Shown here: piece after piece, positions 16,161-23,204 of the stretch
How the letters are laid out: every line of letters begins with the position of its first letter
Numbering within the stretch: the stretch's first letter is position 1
Source of the DNA: a virus
Virus record (IMG/VR): IMGVR_UViG_3300032086_004532
Coordinates: 1-64,000 of that record
Strand: one strand, 5' to 3'
Length of the DNA: 64,000 nucleotides
Made by a program: the position numbers and the translations under genes
The notes under the pieces: generated by a model
Seen by the model: only the letters and a program-made list of their open reading frames with translations
The model's database searches: none
Told to the model about the DNA's origin: nothing

Positions 16161-16601
16161 ATGGGAAGATTCTCTAGCCGGTTTTCCGACGACGATGACG
16201 ACGATACACGCCGCCCATCAAAGCCGGAATGCTATGGCGATCCTGACTACTACGATATCACGCACCAAGATTGTCGCGCATGCAGTTTCAAGGGTACCTG
16301 CAAGCTGAAGGTATCCGCGCTTGAGCGAGAAGAGAGTAGGGGCCGGCGCAAAAGTCGGTCTCGCAGTGAAGAAAGAGGCCGATCTTCCGGCAGGATGGTG
16401 CGGAAGAGGGACCTCGACCTCGACCGTGAGTACGAGTACGAAGATGCGAATGAGGAAGACACTTTCTTCTCGGTGCTCGCCTACAACTCGACGCTAAATG
16501 CCGCAACGGTGATGGCGTCGACCCTCACAAATTCCCTCGGGGACCTACCTCGCAAGAGATACCGACCCCAGGCACAGAGAAAGCGGAGGATTGAAGATTG
16601 A
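16161..16601 (+). CDS. Basic Arg/Ser-rich protein with cysteine cluster, first early gene
   Basis: About 146 residues from the ATG at 16161, which has GGAGG at a 9-base spacing; an in-frame GTG at 16155 is too close to that site. The protein has an acidic DDDDDD run near residue 11, then four cysteines in CYGDP, DCRACSFKG and TCKL that could bind a metal. A strongly basic region of Arg/Ser dipeptides (about 60-85) and a basic C-terminus follow. It opens the replication operon and its TGA overlaps the helicase TTG. I do not recognise it; a nucleic-acid-binding role is plausible from charge and cysteines. Confidence 0.65.
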   Translation: MGRFSSRFSDDDDDDTRRPSKPECYGDPDYYDITHQDCRACSFKGTCKLKVSALEREESRGRRKSRSRSEERGRSSGRMVRKRDLDLDREYEYEDANEEDTFFSVLAYNSTLNAATVMASTLTNSLGDLPRKRYRPQAQRKRRIED

Positions 16602-17971
16602 TCAGACTGCCGATCCTGGAAGACGATGTCGCCTACCAAGGTCGGCATCTTTTTCTTCCAAAAACTCGTGTGAAGAAGAGTGTGATGGAAGGGATGCTGA
16701 CATTCGGGGACGATCCCTCGGTTGGAAGCAGAGATCTGGTGGTTGACCACATCAATCACATCCAGGTCCCTCGCTACACACTGAGCGATGAGCAGTTGGA
16801 TGCGCTGGGATGTGAGGTAAAGAAGATTCAGCCCACATTTGAGCGCATCTCTCTGAACGCAAAATCCACCTTCTCGATTCGCCCGAATCAGAGAGAGGCG
16901 TGGGAGCATCTTCGGGAAGCCGATCGAGGGGTCTTGAACTTAGCCTGCGGCAAGGGAAAGACTGTCCTCGGCTGGCTAAAGGCTGCGCACGAGAAGGTTC
17001 CGACCCTCGTTGTTAGCCCGCAGAGAGCGCACCTCGACAACTGGCTTGCGGAGCTCAACGAGTTCTTCGACCATGACGGAGAGGTGGGCTGGATTCAGGG
17101 AAAGAGATTCGAGTACGAAGCAGACATCTGCATGTCTACCGTGCAGACCCTCGCTGCTCGCGCGGAAGAAGGGAGACTGCCGCCGGACTTCTACAGTCGA
17201 TTCGGTCTCGTCATCTACGACGAGTGCCACATCATGGCTGCGGACTTCTTCTCGAAGGCAAGTGCCGTGGGCTCAGGCATCCGCCTGGGCCTTACGGCCA
17301 CGCCGACAAGAACAGACAAGTGTGAGGGGGTCTTCTTCTCTCACTTAGGTCCTGTGTTCTACAGCGACATCACGCAAGACCTGACCCCGACTGTCTTTGT
17401 TCTGGAGACCGGGGTGTTCTATTCGGATGCCGAACGGCGCTCGATGCTGGACAAGACCGGGCAGATGAACATTGGTCGCCTGCACAAGACGCTGGCGGCA
17501 AGTGCGGACAGGAACGTGTTGATCCAAGAGATCATCGACCAGTGCCTGGCGAGAAAGAGAACGATCTACGCGCTGTCCCACGGGCCAGAGCACATCGAAG
17601 AAATGCAGAAGCAAAACCCCGGCAGCACGGTGATTCATGGTGGGACGAAGTCTTCCGACCGCCTTGAGCTATTGAACGCAGGGAGCTTGGTGTTTGCATC
17701 CATCGGAGTGGGCGCAGCAGCCTACAATCGGAAGGATTTAGACACGCTTATTTTGATGACTCCGTTCGCTGCACGGGCTCACTCAGCCATCACATTCCAG
17801 CAGAGTGTGGGGAGGATCCTCCGGGCCTTGCCCGGAAAGAGGGATCCATGGGTGTTCTTGCTGATGGACAAGTCTATCGACACCTGCCGGGGAATGATTC
17901 ACTCGTTGATCCGGAAGTCAAAAGAGAGCGGATATCGAGTGATAACGAAATGGAACTGGAAAGACATATAG
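16598..17971 (+). CDS. Superfamily 2 DNA helicase (UvsW/XPB-like)
   Basis: A 457-residue ATPase. The Walker A motif is ACGKGKT at 116-122, the DEAH-box variant DECH is at 208-211, motif III is GLTATPTR, and motif VI is QQSVGRILRALPG near the C-terminus. The arrangement fits compact SF2 enzymes such as phage T4 UvsW and the restriction-type helicase family, which unwind branched DNA or RNA-DNA hybrids and act in recombination-dependent replication. The start is TTG, overlapping the upstream stop as TTGA, with AGCGGAGGA about 7 bases before it; no better ATG exists nearby. It is the second gene of the replication operon. The helicase call is firm; the exact substrate is inferred from family. 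Confidence 0.9.
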   Translation: MIRLPILEDDVAYQGRHLFLPKTRVKKSVMEGMLTFGDDPSVGSRDLVVDHINHIQVPRYTLSDEQLDALGCEVKKIQPTFERISLNAKSTFSIRPNQREAWEHLREADRGVLNLACGKGKTVLGWLKAAHEKVPTLVVSPQRAHLDNWLAELNEFFDHDGEVGWIQGKRFEYEADICMSTVQTLAARAEEGRLPPDFYSRFGLVIYDECHIMAADFFSKASAVGSGIRLGLTATPTRTDKCEGVFFSHLGPVFYSDITQDLTPTVFVLETGVFYSDAERRSMLDKTGQMNIGRLHKTLAASADRNVLIQEIIDQCLARKRTIYALSHGPEHIEEMQKQNPGSTVIHGGTKSSDRLELLNAGSLVFASIGVGAAAYNRKDLDTLILMTPFAARAHSAITFQQSVGRILRALPGKRDPWVFLLMDKSIDTCRGMIHSLIRKSKESGYRVITKWNWKDI

Positions 17972-17980
17972 GAGGTTCGA

Positions 17981-18694
17981 ATGATCGGACTCGACGCAAT
18001 CCGCGCGCTGAGCGAGGAGTACAGTCACTGTGACCGGTGCCCGGTTCTGTGCGAAAGTCGAACAGCGCCCGTGTTCGGGACTGGAAGTGTGACGGCAGAC
18101 ATCCTCTATGTGGGAGAAGCACCGTCACTTGAAGAGGATGAGCAAGGGCTGCCTTTTGTTGGCCCCTCTGGAAGGATGCTCCTGCAGCTACTCGAAAAGA
18201 AGTGGCCAGCAGACGAGGAGCTGGATCAGATCCGCACGATTGAAGACAACGACGAATACTTCGATCAACTGGCGGACTACATGTACGACCGGGTGTTCAT
18301 CACCAACTCGGTCCTCTGTCGGACAGAAGATGACCGCACTCCTTCGGCTACTGAGCTTAAGGAATGCCGGGAGCGGCTGCATCAGACCATCTATGCCGTC
18401 GATCCTATCATCATCTTGGCCGGCGGTAAGACGGCGGCCAGCAACCTGGTTGGAAAGAAAGTGGGGATTCTGGATCGACGCGGAGACCTGATGGACATCA
18501 CCATCCAGTCTCCGGTGACGGGAAGGGACATCCGCTACGCGATGCTGCCAGTGCTCGACTGTGGCTTCCTCCTTCGCAAGGGGGACAGCGCGCTGGTGAG
18601 AGAGAAGAAGGGCCACACCTACGACACTCTGGGCGACTTTGGCTACGCCTTGGAGATTGTGAAAACCCATAAACGCCTGACAAGGAGGGCATGA
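17981..18694 (+). CDS. Family-4 uracil-DNA glycosylase with iron-sulfur cluster
   Basis: A 237-residue enzyme that removes uracil from DNA. The four cluster cysteines of the family are present: C17-x2-C20 at the N-terminus (CDRCPVLC), and the pair in NSVLCR and ECRERL separated by 16 residues. The catalytic and uracil-binding motif GEAPSLEEDEQGLPFVGPSG is clear. The family's later HP-type motif is not obvious; the C-terminal third is diverged. A strong AGGAGG precedes the ATG. It lies among replication genes, suggesting repair of deaminated phage DNA or exclusion of uracil. The other possible reading is an inactive scaffold member, which only assay could exclude. Confidence 0.88.
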   Translation: MIGLDAIRALSEEYSHCDRCPVLCESRTAPVFGTGSVTADILYVGEAPSLEEDEQGLPFVGPSGRMLLQLLEKKWPADEELDQIRTIEDNDEYFDQLADYMYDRVFITNSVLCRTEDDRTPSATELKECRERLHQTIYAVDPIIILAGGKTAASNLVGKKVGILDRRGDLMDITIQSPVTGRDIRYAMLPVLDCGFLLRKGDSALVREKKGHTYDTLGDFGYALEIVKTHKRLTRRA

Positions 18695-19116
18695 TGGAAG
18701 CGGTAAACAAGCTGACTGAGGTAGGGGCTCGGCTCCAAGAGGTCCGGGATGCGCTGAGCGCGAGCGAGCCTGAGCTGATGGAAGAGCTGGAATCTCTGAC
18801 AGCAGAGAAGGAGAAGCTGGCTGAGCTGGCAAAGAAGGAACTTCGCGAGAAGGGAGTTGGCAAGCACGAGATCGGAGGATTCTCGTTCCGCGTGTCTCCC
18901 GGCAAGACTGTCCGCAAGTGGGACATTGAGGAGATCAAGGAGCTGGCCGAGGAGCTGGGCCACGAAGAGCTGCTTGAGAAGTACAATGTGTTCAAGGTCG
19001 ATGTGGACACCAAGCAGATCGAGCGGCTTCCGCCGGAGATCAAGGTCCACTACCAAGACCTCTACGAAGAGACCGCGTACTCAGCTCGAGTCACGATTCC
19101 CAAGGAACTCAAGTGA
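18691..19116 (+). CDS. Coiled-coil hypothetical protein in replication operon
   Basis: A 141-residue acidic protein. Residues about 5-50 form a likely coiled coil rich in Glu, Leu and Lys, followed by a compact domain with GGFSFRVSPGKTVRKWD and a C-terminal beta segment ending in RVTIPKELK. ATGs at 18691 and 18694 both fit the GGAGG; the first gives the ATGA overlap with the glycosylase stop, the second a better spacing. I cannot assign a family. Position suggests an accessory replication or repair factor, but nothing in the sequence proves it. Confidence 0.65.
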   Translation: MMEAVNKLTEVGARLQEVRDALSASEPELMEELESLTAEKEKLAELAKKELREKGVGKHEIGGFSFRVSPGKTVRKWDIEEIKELAEELGHEELLEKYNVFKVDVDTKQIERLPPEIKVHYQDLYEETAYSARVTIPKELK

Positions 19117-19424
19117 TCCGAGTCGAGGTCATTCATGGAGATGACCGTAGGCTGGCGCACATTCCCGTAGAGGAGGTACTGGACATGGACGATTTGCAAG
19201 AACTGGTAGGGGATGGCAAAGGGCATGTCAGTGTCGCCATGTCCTACGGCGACAAGGACTATGGCAACGGATTCGAGGTCCGGGTATCTGTGGGGCTGAC
19301 CTGCAACCAGGATCGAGATACCCTCGACGAGGCCCGCTCGCTGGCTCTTGAGCTGGCGGTGGATCACCTCGTAGAAGCCAAGACGCAGGCAGAGGAAACC
19401 TATGCGGAGCTCTCACGCAAGTGA
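19113..19424 (+). CDS. Hypothetical small acidic protein
   Basis: A 103-residue protein starting at a GTG that overlaps the previous TGA (GTGA), with AAGGA before it. It shows an N-terminal beta strand (IRVEVIHGD), a likely two-strand central sheet (VSVAMSYGD, FEVRVSVGL) and a C-terminal helix rich in Ala/Glu. The topology suggests a small alpha-beta fold. No motif or family was recognised. It overlaps the next gene by 23 bases, keeping it firmly in the replication operon. Confidence 0.6.
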   Translation: MIRVEVIHGDDRRLAHIPVEEVLDMDDLQELVGDGKGHVSVAMSYGDKDYGNGFEVRVSVGLTCNQDRDTLDEARSLALELAVDHLVEAKTQAEETYAELSRK

Positions 19425-19689
19425 TGTAGACATCGACATCGTGCGCGTTGAGATCACTCCAGCAACTGCCGAGATCAAAGTGACCTACTTCGTACGCCTT
19501 GAAAACAAGGTGTACGAAGGGATCATCGGAGGGGGAGAAACCCAGTTCTCGAATGAGACACTGGGCCCCCAGATCTTGGAACTCGTAGAGAAGATGCAGG
19601 CCCAGATCAAGATCGATCTGGGTCTTGCGTCCGAAGATGCTCAACCCATTGACTCCCTAACAACCACACGAGACGAGATTGAACTGTAA
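19402..19689 (+). CDS. Hypothetical small protein upstream of helicase
   Basis: A 95-residue protein using the ATG at 19402, which has a GAGG about 6 bases upstream and overlaps the preceding gene in another frame. It has two beta strands (VRVEITPA, IKVTYFVRLE), a glycine loop and a C-terminal helix (LELVEKMQAQIKIDLGL). The strand pattern is loosely similar to its upstream neighbour, so a duplicated small fold is possible. Its stop shares a base with the DnaB-like helicase start, and function is unknown. Confidence 0.6.
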   Translation: MRSSHASDVDIDIVRVEITPATAEIKVTYFVRLENKVYEGIIGGGETQFSNETLGPQILELVEKMQAQIKIDLGLASEDAQPIDSLTTTRDEIEL

Positions 19690-21098
19690 TGTCGCACCCA
19701 GAGCTGGAGCTGATCAGCAACATTCTCGAAGCTGGAGACTTTCAAACCGTAAAGAAGAAGGGACTGACCTCAGAGTGGTTCACTCTTGAAGCCGCTCAGG
19801 AAGCCTACACTTGGCTGTGGTCAGAGTTCCATGACCCGCAGCAGCGGGGAGAGGTCCCGACTGTAGACAGGTTCCTGCGGAAGTTCCCGAACTTCGACTT
19901 CTGCCCTTCCCGGAACTCGCTCAATGCCCTGATTGATGATGTTCGCACTCAGAAGGTGCAGGCAGATCTACAGGGCATCCTGAATGAGATGCAGGAAGAC
20001 ATTCTCGAAGGGGAAGATCCCGCACTGATCCTCGACTCGTTCCTTCCCAAGATTCGCAAGATGAATGTGGAGGCGCATGAGGATGACGGCATCCTCCTGT
20101 CGAGTTCCGTCGAGCTACTGCGCCAGCAGTACAACACGCATGCCGAAGCAGGCGGCGTTGTTGGGATCCCCTATCCGTGGGAAATCCTGAACCAAAAGAC
20201 CGGTGGCATGAGAGATGAAGAGTTCATCGTCATCTATGGCCGACCCGGCAACATGAAGACCTGGATCGCTTGCGTCATCGCGGCAAGAGCGTATCTGGAC
20301 AACTACCGCGTGATGGTTTTCTCAAAAGAAATCTCTCGCGAAGCCATGCTGACGCGTATCAGCTCAGTACTTGGCGAAGTGGACTACGACCGGCTTCGCC
20401 GCGGAGTCCTGTCCGATGATGATGCCGACGACTTCTTCGACTTGATGGAGGACTTGGCAGAGACAGAGGAGGAAGATCAGGAGGGTGCCCATCGTAGAGC
20501 CCTGCTGTTCATCAGCGACAAAGGGAAGCGGAAGGGCAGCACTGTTGAAGACTTGATTGCCGCAGCAGAGCGATTTCGACCCGACCTGATTGTTGTTGAC
20601 GGCTTCTACCTGATGCGCGATGGTCGCTCTGGTCAGCGTACAGCGGACTGGAAGCAGATCAGCCACATCTCACAGGACTTGAAGGGCATGGCTCAGTTCG
20701 TGTCCTGTCCTGTAGTCGGCACCACACAGGCAAACCGGGCAAATGCCAAGGAGCCTTCGGGAGATCTGGACGACCTGTCTTTCGCAGACGGTATCGGTCA
20801 GGACGCGGACATTGCGTTCCGCGTGTTCCGCGGTCCGAACCCCAGTGGTAGAGGGGCTTCCGTCTTGTTCGTGTTCTCTAAGAGCAGAGAAACTGTCATT
20901 CCGCCATTCGTCATCAACGCATGGCCCGGTGGAGACTTCTCTGTTCAGCAGGCAAACGCGAACATCAAGCAGTTCCTTGAGCAGAAGAAGCAGATGGAGA
21001 TGCAGGAACGTGCCGACCAAAATGGCGGCGCAGGAGAAACCGAAGAAAAGAAGAAGAAACGCAAGCCCAAGAAGAGGGACGGTGGATTCAGAGCTTGA
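19689..21098 (+). CDS. DnaB-like replicative DNA helicase
   Basis: A 469-residue RecA-fold hexameric helicase. The N-terminal 130 residues resemble the DnaB helical domain (HPELELISNILEAGDF, then helices). The ATPase domain starts with PYPWEILNQKTGG. Its Walker A is GRPGNMKT at 184-191, the Walker B is LIVVDGFYLM, and later come an acidic loop and a QxxRA-type segment. The C-terminus is Lys-rich and may contact primase or DNA. It is followed, with overlap, by the primase gene, the usual replisome pairing. The methionine before the Walker lysine (NMKT) is unusual but also seen in divergent phage helicases. Confidence 0.9.
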   Translation: MSHPELELISNILEAGDFQTVKKKGLTSEWFTLEAAQEAYTWLWSEFHDPQQRGEVPTVDRFLRKFPNFDFCPSRNSLNALIDDVRTQKVQADLQGILNEMQEDILEGEDPALILDSFLPKIRKMNVEAHEDDGILLSSSVELLRQQYNTHAEAGGVVGIPYPWEILNQKTGGMRDEEFIVIYGRPGNMKTWIACVIAARAYLDNYRVMVFSKEISREAMLTRISSVLGEVDYDRLRRGVLSDDDADDFFDLMEDLAETEEEDQEGAHRRALLFISDKGKRKGSTVEDLIAAAERFRPDLIVVDGFYLMRDGRSGQRTADWKQISHISQDLKGMAQFVSCPVVGTTQANRANAKEPSGDLDDLSFADGIGQDADIAFRVFRGPNPSGRGASVLFVFSKSRETVIPPFVINAWPGGDFSVQQANANIKQFLEQKKQMEMQERADQNGGAGETEEKKKKRKPKKRDGGFRA

Positions 21099-22047
21099 TT
21101 ATCTCGATGTCTACCAGAAGTACGTGTCCGGACTCCGCAAAGGGTCTGGGCACAACTTTATGGGATTCTGCCCGATACACGGAGAGGAGCCAGGAAAGAG
21201 CAAGCCCAGCCTCTCTGTGAACATCGAAAATGGACTGTGGAACTGCTTTGCGGGATGCGGAGGAGGAAACCTCAAACAGTTCTTGGAGCAAGTGGGCGAG
21301 AAGCGGTCAACTATTGACCGAGTAGCAAAGAAGTTCAAGTCAAAGCCGAGGAAACGTAGTACAAAGAAAAGGTCGGAACCGGCCACCGAACTGCCTGAGC
21401 GTCTGCTTGGTTTGTTCGACTGGTGCCCCACACAGCTATTGCGTGAGGGTTTCGACGAGAAAGTGCTCCTTGACAATGATGTTGGATACGACAAGAAATA
21501 CTCCCGGATTACATTCCCTATTCGGAATAAAAAAGGGAGATTAGTTGGGATCGTCGGAAGGCGCCCAACCGGAGAGCCGGGAGGCAAGTACAAGGTCTAC
21601 ACGACCGAGCTTTCTGGCTATGGACTCGACGTTCCTTCATTCTCGAAGGGACAACATCTTTGGCGGATCGACAAGGTCGCCCAAGAGCTCCGGCGAGCAC
21701 GGAAACCCGTGTACATCGTCGAGGGCTTCAAAGCGGCACTGTGGTTCTGTCAATCCGGGCTGACGAATGTGGTGGCTCTCATGGGCAGCCACATGACCGA
21801 TGCCCAACAACGGTTGATTGAGTCTCTCGGACCGGTCGCGATTGCGTGTCTCGATAATGATGATGCGGGTCGTAAAGGAACGCTGAAACTCAGTCAAAAA
21901 CTTCAGGCGACACGGCTATATGTGGTCCCCCTTCCAGAAGGCATCCATCAACCAGATGACCTGACAGGAGAGGAGCTGCGTGAGCTGTGTAGCACCCCAG
22001 TAAACATCAGTGAGGCCAAGAGACAATGGCAAGAAAAATCCCTCTGA
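21082..22047 (+). CDS. DnaG-like primase
   Basis: A primase of about 321 residues from a GTG at 21082, preceded by AGAGGGAC; the in-frame ATG at 21022 would overlap the helicase more and has a poorer ribosome site. A CHC2 zinc site is formed by C30, H33, C55 and C59. After a basic linker comes the RNA-polymerase-like core, with the TOPRIM acid in VEGF (E214) and LDNDDAG (D258, D260). It is shorter than bacterial DnaG (about 580) because no separate helicase-binding domain is present, as is common for phage primases. It overlaps the helicase upstream and the double zinc-ribbon protein downstream. Confidence 0.9.
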   Translation: MDSELDYLDVYQKYVSGLRKGSGHNFMGFCPIHGEEPGKSKPSLSVNIENGLWNCFAGCGGGNLKQFLEQVGEKRSTIDRVAKKFKSKPRKRSTKKRSEPATELPERLLGLFDWCPTQLLREGFDEKVLLDNDVGYDKKYSRITFPIRNKKGRLVGIVGRRPTGEPGGKYKVYTTELSGYGLDVPSFSKGQHLWRIDKVAQELRRARKPVYIVEGFKAALWFCQSGLTNVVALMGSHMTDAQQRLIESLGPVAIACLDNDDAGRKGTLKLSQKLQATRLYVVPLPEGIHQPDDLTGEELRELCSTPVNISEAKRQWQEKSL

Positions 22048-23153
22048 GTGCAAACCGCGGGCGTCGCGGTGGAAATGGTGGTGGCCGTCGCCGCCGTAAT
22101 GGCTGGTCCTGCAAGTGGTCGGACGAGCTGAAAGTAAAGAAAGACGAGAGCGCTTGGATCCAGTTGACCAAGGCTACCTACCGGGCACATGGCGAAGATG
22201 GGGAAGTTCCCTTCTTCTCCGCCCCGATGTTCAAGCTCCAGTACGCGAACAGATGGGGAGGCACCTCCTACGGCTACTTCCGTGGGAATGGTGGCGATGA
22301 CTGCACGCTGCAGCAGCTTGCGGACAGTCAAGATCCGAATGTCCAGGAGCCGAAGTACGGAGAGCCGAACCGGTTCTTTGTCAATGTGGTCCACTACGCT
22401 CTCTACCACCGAGAGCCGGTGGTCAAGAACGGGGAAACCCTGACCTACTCGCAGGGCAAGCTCAAGGGCCAGCCCGTGTACCGCTGGGAAGAGGTCAAGT
22501 CCATTCGGGACCGGAAGCAGTTGCTGAAGGATCCGGATAGCGAGAACCTCGGGTTCTACCGCAAGAAGTTCCTCGAGCTTCCTGCTACCCAGTTCCGTGT
22601 TGTGCAGGAGATCAACCGCAAGGCTCGATCCATGTGCAAGTGCGGCGGTGCCCTGTTCCCGTCCGTCTTCATCTGCGGAAACTGCGAAGAGGTTCTCCTC
22701 GATGTAGATGATGCAGACATGACAGATTCGGAGATTGCCAACTATGGCGATCAGGACATCCGCTGCCGTCACTGCGGCGAGGTGGATTTCCCGCAGGCGG
22801 AGTACGACTGCGACTCCTGCGACAATCCCCGTCCGCACGAGTACTACGAGGTCGCTGCCAAGATCAAGAAGGTCATTGGTAGCACTGGGTACCCCACCCT
22901 TGCGCTCGATACCGTTGTCCCGCTTACAGAGATGACTTTCGAGAACAAGGAACCGGTGGTTGAGCCGGATCCAGATGACCCCGAAAAGATGGTCTACACC
23001 GAGGAACCCCTCGAGAAGATCGCAGAAGCCCAGTTCGACTTCGATGAGTACACCACCCCGAAGACGAACGCAGAATACTCGGACATGCTCGGACTCCGAG
23101 AGGGCGACATTGGCTATGCGTCGAGCGCGAAGCGGTACAACAAGTTCCGCTGA
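22026..23153 (+). CDS. Double zinc-ribbon protein, possible single-strand DNA-binding protein
   Basis: A 375-residue protein with a basic Gly/Arg N-terminus (RGRRGGNGGGRRRRNG). Its middle contains aromatic-rich strands, and two zinc ribbons follow: MCKCGGALFPSVFICGNC, and CRHCGEVDFPQAEYDCDSC. An acidic linker and a short C-terminal tail follow. It lies between primase and DNA polymerase, where phages often encode a single-strand binding protein, and T4 gp32 also carries a zinc site. That parallel is inference only, because I see no OB-fold signature I would trust. It overlaps the primase by 22 bases and is followed by a UUCG hairpin. It could instead be a replication loader or scaffold. Confidence 0.6.
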   Translation: MARKIPLSANRGRRGGNGGGRRRRNGWSCKWSDELKVKKDESAWIQLTKATYRAHGEDGEVPFFSAPMFKLQYANRWGGTSYGYFRGNGGDDCTLQQLADSQDPNVQEPKYGEPNRFFVNVVHYALYHREPVVKNGETLTYSQGKLKGQPVYRWEEVKSIRDRKQLLKDPDSENLGFYRKKFLELPATQFRVVQEINRKARSMCKCGGALFPSVFICGNCEEVLLDVDDADMTDSEIANYGDQDIRCRHCGEVDFPQAEYDCDSCDNPRPHEYYEVAAKIKKVIGSTGYPTLALDTVVPLTEMTFENKEPVVEPDPDDPEKMVYTEEPLEKIAEAQFDFDEYTTPKTNAEYSDMLGLREGDIGYASSAKRYNKFR

Positions 23154-23160
23154 ATGAACT

Positions 23161-23188
23161 GAGGGGCGGCCCTTCGGGGCTGCCCCTC
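23161..23188 (+). other. UUCG-tetraloop hairpin between operon genes
   Basis: GAGGGGCGGCCC and GGGCTGCCCCTC pair around a TTCG loop, giving a 12-bp stem with one G-T wobble. There is no T-run after it, so it probably is not a strong terminator. It could be a processing or mRNA-stability element that raises expression of the upstream zinc-ribbon gene over the polymerase gene. Confidence 0.75.
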
Positions 23189-23204
23189 CTATGCGGAGAT
23201 TGTT

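Noticed and set aside
20743-21081. Upstream extension of the primase frame from an ATG at 20743
   Set aside because: It would lie inside the DnaB-like helicase in another frame and adds residues with no primase similarity. The zinc site begins about 30 residues after the GTG at 21082.
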